A stretch of DNA of 64,000 bases from Thiobacillus sp. (GCA_024235835.1 JACKLQ010000001.1:1-64000), one strand, 5' to 3'; positions 1 through 7,893 are shown, counted from the first letter of the stretch. Made by a program: numbers and translations. The notes: a model not told the origin generated them from the letters alone.

Positions 1-612
1 CAGGCGCCACATGAGCAGGATGGTGCGCCAGACACCGTGGCGCTCCCAGCGTCGGCCGGAGGTGGTCGCCCGTTCACGCAGGCAGGCCGGCGGGCCGAGG
101 CGCTTGAGGCGTTTCGACAGTTCGATGTCCTCCATCAGCGGCTGGTCCGGGTAGCCGCCCACGGCCTCGAAGGCGGCGCGGGTGACGAAGAGGGCCTGGT
201 CGCCGGTGGCGATGCCGGTGAGGCGGGAACGCAGGTTCATCAGGGTCGCCACCACGGCCAGCAGGGCGGGCCGGCCCGTGATGGTGACGTCGAAACGGCC
301 CCAGGTGTGGTCGGCCAGGGCCCCGGCGATGCGCTCCGCCGCGCCCTCGGGCAGGTGGGTGTCGGCGTGCAGGAAGAGCAGCGTATCGCCGGTCGCCACC
401 ACCGCCCCTGCGTTCATCTGCCGGGCCCGGCCCCGGGGCGCGGCGATCACCCGGTCCGCCAGGGGCGTGGCCAGGGAAGGTGTGCCGTCGGCGCTGCCGC
501 CGTCGGCCACGATCACCTCGTGGCCCGCCCGGCGCAAGGCTTGCAGGGGCGCCAGGGCGGCGGCGATGCCCTGGGCTTCGTTCAGGGTGGGCAGGATGAT
601 GGACAGGCGCAT
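1..612 (-). CDS. Family 2 glycosyltransferase, TIGR04283-like (3' end cut by window)
   Basis: Reads from an ATG at 612 leftward with no stop before base 1, so 204 residues are visible and the C-terminus is missing. The N-terminus has the GT2 Rossmann start (RLSIILPTLNE), then ADGGSADGT near residue 37, a LHADT nucleotide-sugar/metal motif at 81-85, GDQALF near 137 and the acceptor-site LMEDIELSKRLK near 159. This arrangement is typical of the TIGR04283 glycosyltransferases that accompany ArsS-type radical SAM enzymes in arsenosugar-like gene sets, and an ArsS homologue lies 2.3 kb away. The cytosolic sugar-transfer role and the cluster link are inferred from family and context. Confidence 0.85.
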   Translation of the reverse strand, partial: MRLSIILPTLNEAQGIAAALAPLQALRRAGHEVIVADGGSADGTPSLATPLADRVIAAPRGRARQMNAGAVVATGDTLLFLHADTHLPEGAAERIAGALADHTWGRFDVTITGRPALLAVVATLMNLRSRLTGIATGDQALFVTRAAFEAVGGYPDQPLMEDIELSKRLKRLGPPACLRERATTSGRRWERHGVWRTILLMWRL

Positions 613-701
613 GGCGGGGTGAGCGATGGGGCAAGGCGGATGATGGCGAAAAATACGGGCGGAAAGATGGATTTTTCCCGCCGGCGTCCAACAATGCAGG
701 T

Positions 702-1238
702 ATGGACATCCTCGCCCACGGTCTCTGGGCCGGCCTTGGTATTCGCTGGCTGGCCCGACGTCACCCGGTGACCCGCCCCCAGGCGGTGGCCGCGGTGAGC
801 CTGTCGGTGCTGCCGGACGTGGTCCACCTGGCGCCGGTGCTGGCCTGGGCGGCTTTCGGCGACGGCTCCGCCCAGGCCCTGCTGGACTACGCCATCGCCC
901 AGCCGGGCGGAGAGCCGGCCATGCCCTTCTGGGTGGGAGAGGCGGCCCACCATCTGCACTGCATCCTGCACAGCGCCCTCATCGCCGGCGCCGCCACCCT
1001 GCTGCTGTGGCCCTGGCGCCGGCGCGTCGGCCTGGTCCTGGCGGGCTGGTGGCTGCACATCGTCATCGACGTGTTTACCCACTCCACCGAGTTCTACCCG
1101 GCGCCGGTGCTGTACCCCATCACCCGGGAAGGTTTCGACGGCCTGGCCTGGAACACGCCCTGGTTCCTGGCGCTCAACTATCTCGCACTGGCCCTGGTGG
1201 CCTGGCGGCTGCGGCGCGGGGGTGGCGGGTCGTCGTAG
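702..1238 (+). CDS. Integral membrane protein, YdjM/metal-dependent hydrolase-like
   Basis: This 178-residue protein starts at the ATG at 702, divergent from the glycosyltransferase with about 90 bp between them. It has an N-terminal LAHGLWAGLGIRW segment, a VLPDVVHL stretch, a His-rich EAAHHLHCILHS region and a HIVIDVFTHS segment, with about four hydrophobic helices. The spaced His/Asp residues facing membrane segments resemble the LexA-regulated YdjM-type putative metal-dependent membrane hydrolases. No catalytic activity can be assigned with confidence. The extreme C-terminus is a low-complexity RRGGGGSS tail. Confidence 0.6.
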   Translation: MDILAHGLWAGLGIRWLARRHPVTRPQAVAAVSLSVLPDVVHLAPVLAWAAFGDGSAQALLDYAIAQPGGEPAMPFWVGEAAHHLHCILHSALIAGAATLLLWPWRRRVGLVLAGWWLHIVIDVFTHSTEFYPAPVLYPITREGFDGLAWNTPWFLALNYLALALVAWRLRRGGGGSS

Positions 1239-1466
1239 TCAGCGTGGCGGTGTGCGGCCACGCATCCTCGCCAGCCGCACCGCCAGCAGCGCCGCCGGCA
1301 GCAGGTGCCAGAACACGTCGAAGATGTCGATGGGTCGGGTGAGGGTGCCCGCGGCCAGCATGCGGGCCTTTTCCACCAGGTGGGGCTCGGGCGCGAAGGG
1401 GGCGCCCAGCATGAGCAGCGCCACGGCGATCAGCAGGGGCAGAGGGATGTCGTCGATGAATCGCAT
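1239..1466 (-). CDS. Small hydrophobic membrane protein, unknown function
   Basis: A 75-residue protein from an ATG at 1466 preceded by a TAGGAG ribosome-binding site 6 bases upstream; a longer in-frame start at 1553 lacks support and overlaps the reductase gene. Two hydrophobic segments (PLPLLIAVALLMLGAPF and DVFWHLLPAALLAVRLA) flank a short loop, and the C-terminus is Arg-rich, suggesting two membrane helices with a cytoplasmic tail. It follows the reductase gene by 14 bp on the same strand and converges on the gene ending at 1238, so it is probably the last gene of the arsS-reductase transcript. I do not recognise a family. Confidence 0.55.
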   Translation of the reverse strand: MRFIDDIPLPLLIAVALLMLGAPFAPEPHLVEKARMLAAGTLTRPIDIFDVFWHLLPAALLAVRLARMRGRTPPR

Positions 1467-1480
1467 GGTCGCTCCTAGAG

Positions 1481-2959
1481 TTATCCCCGCCGCCAGGCGT
1501 GGAAGCGTTCCAGCCAGGCCAGCAAACCCCGGGGGGCGTGGGCGCGTTTCCATTCCCCGGCGGCGTACTTGGCCGCTTCGCTCCAGGTGGGATAGGGGTG
1601 GACGGTGCCCATAATCTTGTTGAGACCCAGGCCGTGCTTCATGGCCAGGGTGAATTCCGCCAGCAGCTCGCCGGCGTGCTCGCCGACGATGGTGACGCCC
1701 AGGATGCGGTCCCGGCCGGGGGGGGTGATGACCTGGACGAAGCCGTGGGCGGCGCCGTCGGTGATGGCCCGGTCCAGGTCGGCCAGGTCGTAGCGGGTGA
1801 TTTCATGGGCAATGCCCCGGGCCTTCGCCTCGGTTGCGTTGAGGCCCACCCGCGCCACCTCGGGGCGGGTGAAGGTGACCCGGGGCATGACCCGGTAATC
1901 CACCTTGAAACGCCCGATGGGGCCGAGCATTCCGGAGAACAGGGCGTTGACCGCCGCGTACCAGGCCTGATGGGCGGCGGCGTGGGTGAACTGGTAAGGG
2001 CCGGCGGCGTCGCCGCAGGCGTAGACGCTGGGGTGGCGGGTTTGCAGGGTTTCGTTCACCTCGATGGTGCCGGAGCGGGTGAGGGGAATACCCAGTTCCT
2101 CCAGGCCGAAGCCTTCCACCCGGGCCTTGCGGCCGGTGGCGCAGAGCAGGACGTCGAAGGGGATCGCCTCCTCGCCCTCCTTGCCACCCACCACCAGGTG
2201 CTGCTTCCCGTCCACCACCTCGCAGCGCAGGGGATCGGCCCCCTTGAGCAGGCGCACGCCGTCGCCGGCCAGGCCCTGTTCCACCCGGGCGACGACCTCG
2301 GCGTCTTCCCTGCCCAGCAGGGCGGAACGGGCCACCAGGGTGACCCGGCTGCCCAGCCCCGCGAAGGCCTGGGCCAGCTCGCAGCCGATGGGGCCGCCGC
2401 CCAGCACCGCCAGGCGCTCGGGCAGGACGTCCAGGGACCAGACCGTGTCCGAGGTGACGTGGCGCACGTTTTCGATGCCGGGAATAGCCGGAATCACTGG
2501 CGCGGCGCCGGTGGCCAGGACGATGGCGCGGGCGGAGAGGGCGCGTTTTTCCCCATTGCTGTCGATCTCCACCGTCCAGGGGGAGGTCAGCCGGGCGTGG
2601 CCCTGGATCACCTCTACGCCCAGGGCGGTGTAGCGTTCCACCGAATCGTGGGGCTCCACCTGGCTGATCACCCCCCGCACCCGCGTCATGACAGCGGCGA
2701 AATCCACCCGTGGCGGCTCTGTATGAATGCCAAATTCCCCCGCCCGGCGCAGGTCCGCCAGCATGCGGGCGGCGCGGATCAGGGCCTTGGAGGGCACGCA
2801 GCCGGTGTTGAGGCAGTCGCCGCCCATGCGCTGGCCTTCGATCAGGGTCACCTTCGCCTTCACGGCGGCGGCGATGTAGGCCGTCACCAGGCCGCCAGCC
2901 CCAGCGCCGATGACGATCAGGTTGCGGTCGAAGCGGCGGGGTTTCCGGAAGGTATTCAC
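1481..2959 (-). CDS. FAD pyridine nucleotide-disulfide oxidoreductase (mercuric reductase/lipoamide dehydrogenase-like)
   Basis: This 492-residue flavoprotein has a GAGAGG dinucleotide fold at 18-23, the redox-active GGDCLNTGCVPSKA site (Cys49, Cys54), a second NAD(P)H fold (LGGGPIGCELA), the FAD-binding ACGDAAG motif, and the C-terminal catalytic His-Glu pair in HPYPTWSEA. It lacks the N-terminal metal-binding domain and C-terminal vicinal Cys of true MerA, so mercury reduction is unlikely. I chose the GTG start at 2959 because it overlaps the arsS stop by 4 bp (GTGA), implying translational coupling; an ATG at 2995 would overlap arsS much further. Such reductases often accompany arsS. The substrate is unknown; a disulfide or arsenical thiol is a guess. 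Confidence 0.85.
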   Translation of the reverse strand: MNTFRKPRRFDRNLIVIGAGAGGLVTAYIAAAVKAKVTLIEGQRMGGDCLNTGCVPSKALIRAARMLADLRRAGEFGIHTEPPRVDFAAVMTRVRGVISQVEPHDSVERYTALGVEVIQGHARLTSPWTVEIDSNGEKRALSARAIVLATGAAPVIPAIPGIENVRHVTSDTVWSLDVLPERLAVLGGGPIGCELAQAFAGLGSRVTLVARSALLGREDAEVVARVEQGLAGDGVRLLKGADPLRCEVVDGKQHLVVGGKEGEEAIPFDVLLCATGRKARVEGFGLEELGIPLTRSGTIEVNETLQTRHPSVYACGDAAGPYQFTHAAAHQAWYAAVNALFSGMLGPIGRFKVDYRVMPRVTFTRPEVARVGLNATEAKARGIAHEITRYDLADLDRAITDGAAHGFVQVITPPGRDRILGVTIVGEHAGELLAEFTLAMKHGLGLNKIMGTVHPYPTWSEAAKYAAGEWKRAHAPRGLLAWLERFHAWRRG

Positions 2960-4026
2960 GCGCCGCACTCCCCGCCTTCCAGCGCTCCGCCGCAACTGCT
3001 GCCCTGGCCGGCGGTGCAGCCGTAGCAGTGTTCCGCGACACGGATGGCGGTGCCGGCCGGGTCGGTATGCAGCAGGTCGGCCAGGGTGGCGGGGCCGGCG
3101 GTTGCCAAGCCCTCAATGCCCAGCCCCAGCATCTGGTTGAAGTCGCAGTCATACAGGTGGCCCCGCCAGTCCACGCTGACCAGTTCCCGGCACATCACGC
3201 CGGCCAGGTTGGCGGGGGTGTGACTGGTCTTGAGCAGGGCCATGTAGTCGGCGAATGTGCCTTTCGAGAGGAGTGTGCTGCCGAAGCGCAGGATGGGCAT
3301 GTTGGCGAGGGTGAGCAGGCGGTTGAAGACGATGCCGTGGCGTTCCAGCAATTCCCGCTTGTAGGCCGCTTCCAGACCGGCCTGGGCAGGCGGCAGATGG
3401 GTGCCGCCGGGGTTGTAGACCAGGTTAACGGTTAGTTGTGCCTCCGGCTTGTGAAAACTACCCGAGCCGCCCACTGAGGGGGCCAAGTCGTTCTTGGGGT
3501 TGCCCGGCGAACGACTAGCCAAGCCGCTGCCGGGCTGGCCGTAGCCCAGGGCGTTGAGACGCTTTAACCCGGCAATGCTGCGGGCGTATACCCCCTTGCC
3601 GCGCTGGGTATCCACGTTGTCTTCCAGGTAACAGGGCAGGGAAGCTACCACCTCCACCGCCTGCGCGGCCAGGAAATCCGCCAGGTCGTCCATGCCCGGC
3701 TCGGACAGGATAGTGAGGTTGCAGCGGTCGATGACCTTCACCCCCAGGGCACGGGCCTCGGTCACCAGCCAGCGGAAGCGCGGATGCAGTTCCGGCGCGC
3801 CGCCGGTGAGGTCCAGGGTGGTGAGCCCACGCGCAGCCAGTACCTGGGGAATCAGGTGGATCAGGGCATCGTCCATCATTTCCGTGCGGTTCGGTCCCGC
3901 GTTGACGTGGCAATGCAGGCAGGTCTGGTTGCAGCGGTAGCCCAGGTTGACCTGCAGCGTCGTCAGACGGCCGCGCCTGAGCGGCGGGAAATCAGTGGGG
4001 ATGAGCAGGGGCAGGGTGTCGAGCAT
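2956..4026 (-). CDS. arsS: ArsS-like radical SAM/Cys-rich enzyme with an in-frame repeat insertion
   Basis: The 356-residue protein has the radical SAM [4Fe-4S] motif CNQTCLHC (Cys32, 36, 39), a TGGAPEL motif near 74, NLVYNP near 201 and the Cys-rich tail HCYGCTAGQGSSCGG of the ArsS (TIGR04167) family. Characterised ArsS proteins are implicated in adding the adenosyl group in arsenosugar synthesis. Some family members are selenoproteins; here the conserved CRELVSVDW and YDCDFN positions use Cys. Residues about 170-196 (nt 3439-3519) are an insertion of a dispersed repeat also found at 4146 and 24093, splitting the normal GYGQPGSGL/LTVNLVYNP junction without breaking the frame. Whether the product is active is unknown. 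It is translationally coupled to the reductase downstream. Confidence 0.85.
   Translation of the reverse strand: MLDTLPLLIPTDFPPLRRGRLTTLQVNLGYRCNQTCLHCHVNAGPNRTEMMDDALIHLIPQVLAARGLTTLDLTGGAPELHPRFRWLVTEARALGVKVIDRCNLTILSEPGMDDLADFLAAQAVEVVASLPCYLEDNVDTQRGKGVYARSIAGLKRLNALGYGQPGSGLASRSPGNPKNDLAPSVGGSGSFHKPEAQLTVNLVYNPGGTHLPPAQAGLEAAYKRELLERHGIVFNRLLTLANMPILRFGSTLLSKGTFADYMALLKTSHTPANLAGVMCRELVSVDWRGHLYDCDFNQMLGLGIEGLATAGPATLADLLHTDPAGTAIRVAEHCYGCTAGQGSSCGGALEGGECGA
3439..3519. repeat. Dispersed palindromic repeat, copy 1, inside arsS
   Basis: About 81 bp sharing the core CCGAGCCGCCC, AGTCGTTCTTGGGG and CGAACGACT with copies at 4146-4231 and 24093-24180. The arms AAGTCGTT and AACGACT are inverted around the central TTGGGG..CCCGGCG. 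The length is a multiple of three, so arsS stays open. I identified the boundaries from where the ArsS family sequence resumes on each side. Confidence 0.75.
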
Positions 4027-4145
4027 GGCGAAATGGGGGTGGGCAATGGGCCGAAAACCAGCCTAGATGGTAGTTCATGGGGCCATCTGCTGGTTGACAT
4101 GGCTCATGACACGGGGGAAGGCTGCGCCTAGACTGCAGCCTGGTT

Positions 4146-4231
4146 GCTGAGCCCCCGGTCTGGAAAAAGTGCCCGAGCCGCCCCCTCGTGGGGGCTAAAT
4201 CGTTCTTGGGGCGGCCCGGCAAATGACTTGA
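4146..4231. repeat. Dispersed palindromic repeat, copy 2, upstream of the rhodanese gene
   Basis: This intergenic copy begins GCTGAGCCCCCGGTC and carries CCCGAGCCGCCCC, GGGGGC, TCGTTCTTGGGGCGG and the closing AAATGACTTGA. It ends about 18 bp before the rhodanese ATG, just before its AAAGGAG ribosome-binding site. It has the same orientation relative to the downstream gene as copy 3 has to erpA. Confidence 0.75.
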
Positions 4232-4249
4232 GTGATAAAGGAGATTGCC

Positions 4250-4708
4250 ATGCCCCGCATTTTGTTCGCCTTGATGGCTTGTCTGGCCCTGCTTCAGCTG
4301 ACTTCGCCTGCCCGCGCCGAGGAATCACCCGTCGCTGCGGCCATCGAGGAATACATGGACTTCACCGAGTACGGCAGCAGCATCATCTGGCCGGAACAGA
4401 TCCCCGAGTCGGAGTGGAAAAAAATCCAGGTGATTGACGCACGCAGTGCCGATCAATATGAAAAATTCCACATCCCGGGTGCCATCAACATCGACTGGCG
4501 CAAGATTCCCGGCCAGCGTCACGACATCCCCAAGGACCGCATGGTGTTGATCTACTGCAATACCGGTTCGCTCTCGGCGCAATCGGTCTTCGCCATGCGC
4601 CTGCTGGGTTGGGACAACGTCAAGGTGCTGCAGGATGGCATCGAAGGCTGGAAGCGGAAGGGCGGCTTCAAGGCCAATGAACTGGCCAGCAAGCCAGCCG
4701 GGCACTGA
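4250..4708 (+). CDS. Exported rhodanese-domain protein
   Basis: A 152-residue protein starting at the ATG at 4250, preceded by AAAGGAG; an in-frame GTG at 4232 is less likely. Residues 1-23 form a signal peptide ending ARA-EE, so the protein is periplasmic. The single rhodanese domain has the expected VIDARSADQYEKFHIPGA segment and an active-site loop YCNTGSLSAQS with catalytic Cys103. The loop is compatible with sulfur or persulfide transfer, but the acceptor is unknown. It sits between the arsS cluster and the exbB-exbD genes, 23 bp before exbB, so it may be transcribed with the transport genes. Confidence 0.85.
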   Translation: MPRILFALMACLALLQLTSPARAEESPVAAAIEEYMDFTEYGSSIIWPEQIPESEWKKIQVIDARSADQYEKFHIPGAINIDWRKIPGQRHDIPKDRMVLIYCNTGSLSAQSVFAMRLLGWDNVKVLQDGIEGWKRKGGFKANELASKPAGH

Positions 4709-4731
4709 CACATCCCTTACCCGGAGCCTCT

Positions 4732-5385
4732 ATGGAAGACTTGAGCACCGCGATCGAAACCCTCAAGCACGGCGGCGTCATCATGTGGCCGCTGTTGCTG
4801 CTGGCGCTGGCGGCGCTGGTGGTTCTGCTGGACAAGGTGCTGGTCTATCGCCGCCATGCCTACCTGCCGGAACCGCTGCGCGACCTGGTGGAAACCTACG
4901 GCTTCGACTGGGCCGAGCTTGACCGCCAGCTCGTGGCGCTGGGGCCGCAGCATTATTTCGGCCGTTTCTTCCGCGTCATCATGGACAACCGCGACAAGCC
5001 GACGTGGTGGGTGGAGTCGCGCGCCGGGGACGAGGCCCAGCAGATCGAAAAGGCGCTGGGGCGCGGCATGTGGGCGCTGGATACGGTGATTACCGCCGCG
5101 CCGCTGCTGGGCCTGCTCGGCACCATCCTGGGCATGATGCAGTCGTTCAAGCTCATCGGCCCCGGTGGGCTGGTGAACCCTGGCGGGGTGACGGCGGGCG
5201 TGGCCGAGGCGCTCATTGCCACCGCCGCCGGCCTGCTCATCGCCCTGGTGGCGCTGTTCGCCTTCAACTACCTGACCCGTTTGCAGGCGCAGACGCTGGA
5301 TGAAATGGAGCGGCTGGGCACGCGCCTGCTCGACCACATCCGCCTGGATGCCCAGGAAGCCGGGGTTGAGGTTGCAAGGCCATGA
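4732..5385 (+). CDS. exbB: MotA/TolQ/ExbB-type proton channel protein
   Basis: This 217-residue inner-membrane protein has a hydrophobic helix near 15-37 (MWPLLLLALAALVVLL) and two further helices in the C-terminal half around AAPLLGLLGTILGMMQSF and VAEALIATAAGLLIALVALFAF, the signature of ExbB/TolQ. In this family it forms the pentameric stator that, with ExbD, couples the proton gradient to a TonB-like transducer. Its stop overlaps the exbD start by 4 bp (ATGA). The three-gene arrangement with a TonB-like protein next supports ExbB rather than TolQ, since no tolA, tolB or pal follows. Confidence 0.88.
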   Translation: MEDLSTAIETLKHGGVIMWPLLLLALAALVVLLDKVLVYRRHAYLPEPLRDLVETYGFDWAELDRQLVALGPQHYFGRFFRVIMDNRDKPTWWVESRAGDEAQQIEKALGRGMWALDTVITAAPLLGLLGTILGMMQSFKLIGPGGLVNPGGVTAGVAEALIATAAGLLIALVALFAFNYLTRLQAQTLDEMERLGTRLLDHIRLDAQEAGVEVARP

Positions 5386-5786
5386 AACTCCGCAGAAGCC
5401 GCCAGCCCAAGCGGGGCCGCATCGAGATCATCCCGATGATCGATGTGATGTTCTTTCTGCTCGCCACCTTCATGCTGGCCTCGCTCACCCTGCAGCCCAT
5501 CAACAACGTGCAGGTCAACCTGCCCCAGGGCGCGGCCGAACCGCTCAACAAGCCGGACCCGGTCACGCTTTCGGTCACGCCCCAAGGCGAGTTGTTCCTC
5601 GACAAGGCGCCGGTGACGCTGGACACCCTGGCCGCCGCGCTGAAACCCCGGATCAACCCCGCCGACCCCGGCGTGATGGTCGCCGCCGACAACGCCGCGC
5701 CCAACGGCGTCATCGTCCAGGCCATGCTCAAGGCGCGCGAGGCCGGGGCCAAGCACTTCCTCTTTGCCGTGCAGCGTGGCCAGTAA
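5382..5786 (+). CDS. exbD: ExbD/TolR biopolymer transport protein
   Basis: A 134-residue protein with a basic cytoplasmic N-terminus, one membrane helix beginning IIPMIDVMFFLLATFML, and a periplasmic domain. Asp21 in that helix is the conserved proton-carrying residue of ExbD/TolR. The periplasmic half (VTLSVTPQGELFLDKAPV and the later PGVMVAADNAAP) fits the family. It starts in an ATGA overlap with exbB and its 3' end overlaps the TonB-like gene, so the three are translated as a unit. Confidence 0.88.
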   Translation: MKLRRSRQPKRGRIEIIPMIDVMFFLLATFMLASLTLQPINNVQVNLPQGAAEPLNKPDPVTLSVTPQGELFLDKAPVTLDTLAAALKPRINPADPGVMVAADNAAPNGVIVQAMLKAREAGAKHFLFAVQRGQ

Positions 5787-6606
5787 CGATTCACTGGAAA
5801 CGCCCTGGCAGCGTCTGCCCTGGACGCTGCCAGGCGCGTTGCTGGTCGGCCTGTTCAGCCTGTGGAGCACGGCCTGGCTGATGCCCGGCAATTCCGCCGA
5901 GCCCGCGCCACCGGAAAAGATCACCCTGGAGACGCAGGTGATCGAGCTGCCGCCCCCGCCGCCACCGCCCAAGGAAAAGAAGCAGCTAAAGCCCAAGACG
6001 GAACCCGAACCCGAACCCGCGCCTGAGCCCGAACCCGTCAAACCGCCGGTTTCCCTCGCTGCCCCCCCCGCGCCCTCCGCCGAGGAATGGCAACTCGCCT
6101 CCACCTACAGCCTCAAGAACGCCAAGCGCTATCGCAACGCCTGGGGCCAGCAGGTGCGCAGCATGATGGGCAGCGCCGTGGAAGGCCCGGACCAGGGCCA
6201 GGTACGCTTCCGCATCACCATCAACCCGGACGGCACCCTGGCCCATATGGAGGAATTGTGGTCCACCTCCGCCAAGGCCTCGGAACTGGCCAGGAAGGCC
6301 ATCCGTGAGATGCCGCGCCTGCCTCCCACCCCCAACGGCAAGCCCCTGGTATTCGAAAAGACCATTTCCTTCCTGCCCTACGAGACAGGATGGCCGCCGT
6401 CTTACCGGTACGATTGCCTGCCGGACCCGCCCCAGTTCAAAAATCCCTTTGCCTGGAACGGCACCGGGGCACCGCCTCCCACCCCACCCACGCCTCAGCG
6501 GGAAGAGCGGGCCGAGGACTGCCACCCCAGCGATGTGGATGCCAGTTGGGAAGAAGAGGAAAGCGAATTGCAACGCCAGATCGAGCGCAACCGCTGGGGA
6601 ACCTGA
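5776..6606 (+). CDS. TonB-like energy transducer with a C-terminal extension
   Basis: The 276-residue protein starts at a GTG overlapping exbD by 11 bp; a TTG at 5764 is the alternative. It has a short cytoplasmic N-terminus, one membrane helix (LPGALLVGLFSLWSTAWLM), a Pro-rich/Glu-Pro/Lys-Pro spacer typical of TonB, and a globular domain with YRNAWGQQV, VRFRITINPDGTLA and PLVFEKTISFLPY resembling the TonB C-terminal fold. About 75 residues then follow, Pro- and acid-rich with two Cys, which usual TonB proteins lack. No TonB-dependent receptor is nearby, so the cargo is unknown. Confidence 0.75.
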   Translation: MASNDSLETPWQRLPWTLPGALLVGLFSLWSTAWLMPGNSAEPAPPEKITLETQVIELPPPPPPPKEKKQLKPKTEPEPEPAPEPEPVKPPVSLAAPPAPSAEEWQLASTYSLKNAKRYRNAWGQQVRSMMGSAVEGPDQGQVRFRITINPDGTLAHMEELWSTSAKASELARKAIREMPRLPPTPNGKPLVFEKTISFLPYETGWPPSYRYDCLPDPPQFKNPFAWNGTGAPPPTPPTPQREERAEDCHPSDVDASWEEEESELQRQIERNRWGT

Positions 6607-6665
6607 TGAACAGCGCTGTTAGACTTTGTCGCCCGATCTTTGCTGCCTTCCGGAGATCAGTGAAC

Positions 6666-7235
6666 ATGCATGGACTATTTCTGATTCTGACCTTGTGGGT
6701 AACTTCCCTGGCGCCTGCCTTGGCTCACGCCGCCCAGGAGCAGCGCACTGACCCTGACACCGGCGCGGCTACCTGGGAAACCCGGGCCCACGGGGCCACC
6801 CTGCGGTTGACGCAAATCCTGCCGGATCAGGCCCGGGCCTTCTACATCAATAGGGGCTTCAGCGCCAAGGACGTGGAGCCCTATGCCACCGCCTGCGTGT
6901 TCATGACCGTGCTGCGCAACGATGCCGCCCCGGGCGCCCTTGGCTTTCGGTTGGAGGACTGGCGGGTGCGGGTGGCGGGCGAACTGCGTTCACCCCCGTC
7001 CATGGAGCACTGGATGGGCTTATGGGCTACCCGGGGCCTGCCGGAGCCCCCTCGCATCGCCTTCCGCTGGGCCCAGTTTCCGGTGGAGCAGGAGTACGAA
7101 GTGGGGGAGTGGAACCAGGGCATGCTGGCCACCGGCCTGCCCCCCGGCACGGCCTTCGATCTGGTGGCCCGCTGGCAGGTTGAAGACAAGATCTTTGAAG
7201 GAGTGCTGACCGATGTGCGTTGCCCAGCTCATTAA
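6666..7235 (+). CDS. Exported protein of unknown function
   Basis: This 189-residue protein starts at the ATG at 6666, with a CGGAGA ribosome-binding site 8-13 bases upstream; an ATG at 6606 overlapping the previous stop (ATGA) would add 20 residues before the hydrophobic segment. Residues 1-23 look like a signal peptide ending ALAHAAQ. The mature part has no motif I recognise; it contains one Cys near the middle (ATACVFMTV) and one at the end (VRCPAH), which could form a disulfide in the periplasm. It lies directly after the TonB-like gene on the same strand and may be a periplasmic partner, but that is context only. Confidence 0.6.
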   Translation: MHGLFLILTLWVTSLAPALAHAAQEQRTDPDTGAATWETRAHGATLRLTQILPDQARAFYINRGFSAKDVEPYATACVFMTVLRNDAAPGALGFRLEDWRVRVAGELRSPPSMEHWMGLWATRGLPEPPRIAFRWAQFPVEQEYEVGEWNQGMLATGLPPGTAFDLVARWQVEDKIFEGVLTDVRCPAH

Positions 7236-7252
7236 TTTGTTAAAGGTGGTGC

Positions 7253-7344
7253 TGTCATTCCCGCGCAGGCGGGGATCCATGCAGTTGGAACTCCTGGGTT
7301 CCCGCCCCAGGACTTCGCGGGGGCAGGCTCTGAGCGGGAACGAT
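7253..7344. repeat. Dispersed inverted repeat forming the N-terminal coding end of the thioredoxin gene
   Basis: Begins GTCATTCCCGCGCAGGCGGG and ends GAGCGGGAACGATGG, with imperfect inverted arms. This matches the very common proteobacterial intergenic repeat whose ends read TCATTCCCGC..GCGGGAATGA. It lies between the exported-protein stop and the signal peptide of the thioredoxin gene and reads open in that frame. Confidence 0.6.
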
Positions 7345-7893
7345 GGCGTCGGGATTTGGCGAAGCTTGCCATGGGTGCTTCCCCTGCTCTGGGCCTGCCT
7401 TGCGTTGCCTGCCCAGGCCGAAGACCTGCCGCCCCTCACCCACGCCCTCACCCCCATCTCCAAGCCCTATGCGGCCCCGGCCCTGAAGCTGCAGGACCTG
7501 GACGGCAAGGCCCACGATCTGGCAGACCTGAAAGGAAGGGTGGTGCTTATCAACTTCTGGGCCACCTGGTGCCCCCCCTGCAGGCGGGAGATGCCCTCCC
7601 TGGAACGCCTGCGCCAGCGGCTGGCCGAGAAGGGACTTGCGGTAATCGCCGTCGACGTGGGGGAGGACGCGGACACGGTGTTTTCCTTCACCGGCCAGTT
7701 GGAGCCGGCCCCCGCCTTCCCATTGCTGCTGGACCGGGATTCAAAGGCCATGCAGGCCTGGAAGGTGAAGGGCCTGCCCACCACCTTCGTTGTGGATCCC
7801 CAGGGACGGGTGGTTTACCGGGCTGTCGGTGGCAGGGAGTTCGACCACGACGGGCTCGTGGAACAGCTGCTGCGTCACCTGCCCCGGAACTGA
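7279..7893 (+). CDS. TlpA/ResA-like thiol-disulfide oxidoreductase
   Basis: From the ATG at 7279 the protein is 204 residues; the start is uncertain because the first 28 residues are encoded by a dispersed repeat, and a TTG at 7366 just before the hydrophobic LPWVLPLLWACLALPAQA segment is a credible true start. After the signal sequence comes a TlpA-type thioredoxin domain with INFWATWCPPCRREMPSL (active-site Cys98 and Cys101) and the cis-Pro loop KGLPTTFVVDPQG. Such proteins reduce disulfides in the periplasm, often for cytochrome c maturation or oxidative stress. The gene follows the exported protein on the same strand. Confidence 0.85.
   Translation: MQLELLGSRPRTSRGQALSGNDGVGIWRSLPWVLPLLWACLALPAQAEDLPPLTHALTPISKPYAAPALKLQDLDGKAHDLADLKGRVVLINFWATWCPPCRREMPSLERLRQRLAEKGLAVIAVDVGEDADTVFSFTGQLEPAPAFPLLLDRDSKAMQAWKVKGLPTTFVVDPQGRVVYRAVGGREFDHDGLVEQLLRHLPRN

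Noticed and set aside
1499..3025. 508-residue plus-strand frame
   Set aside because: Antisense shadow of the flavin reductase and end of arsS; Gly/His-rich with no motifs.
2956..4026. ArsS as a selenoprotein, since some family members use Sec
   Set aside because: The Cys-rich tail is encoded by Cys codons without an internal TGA.
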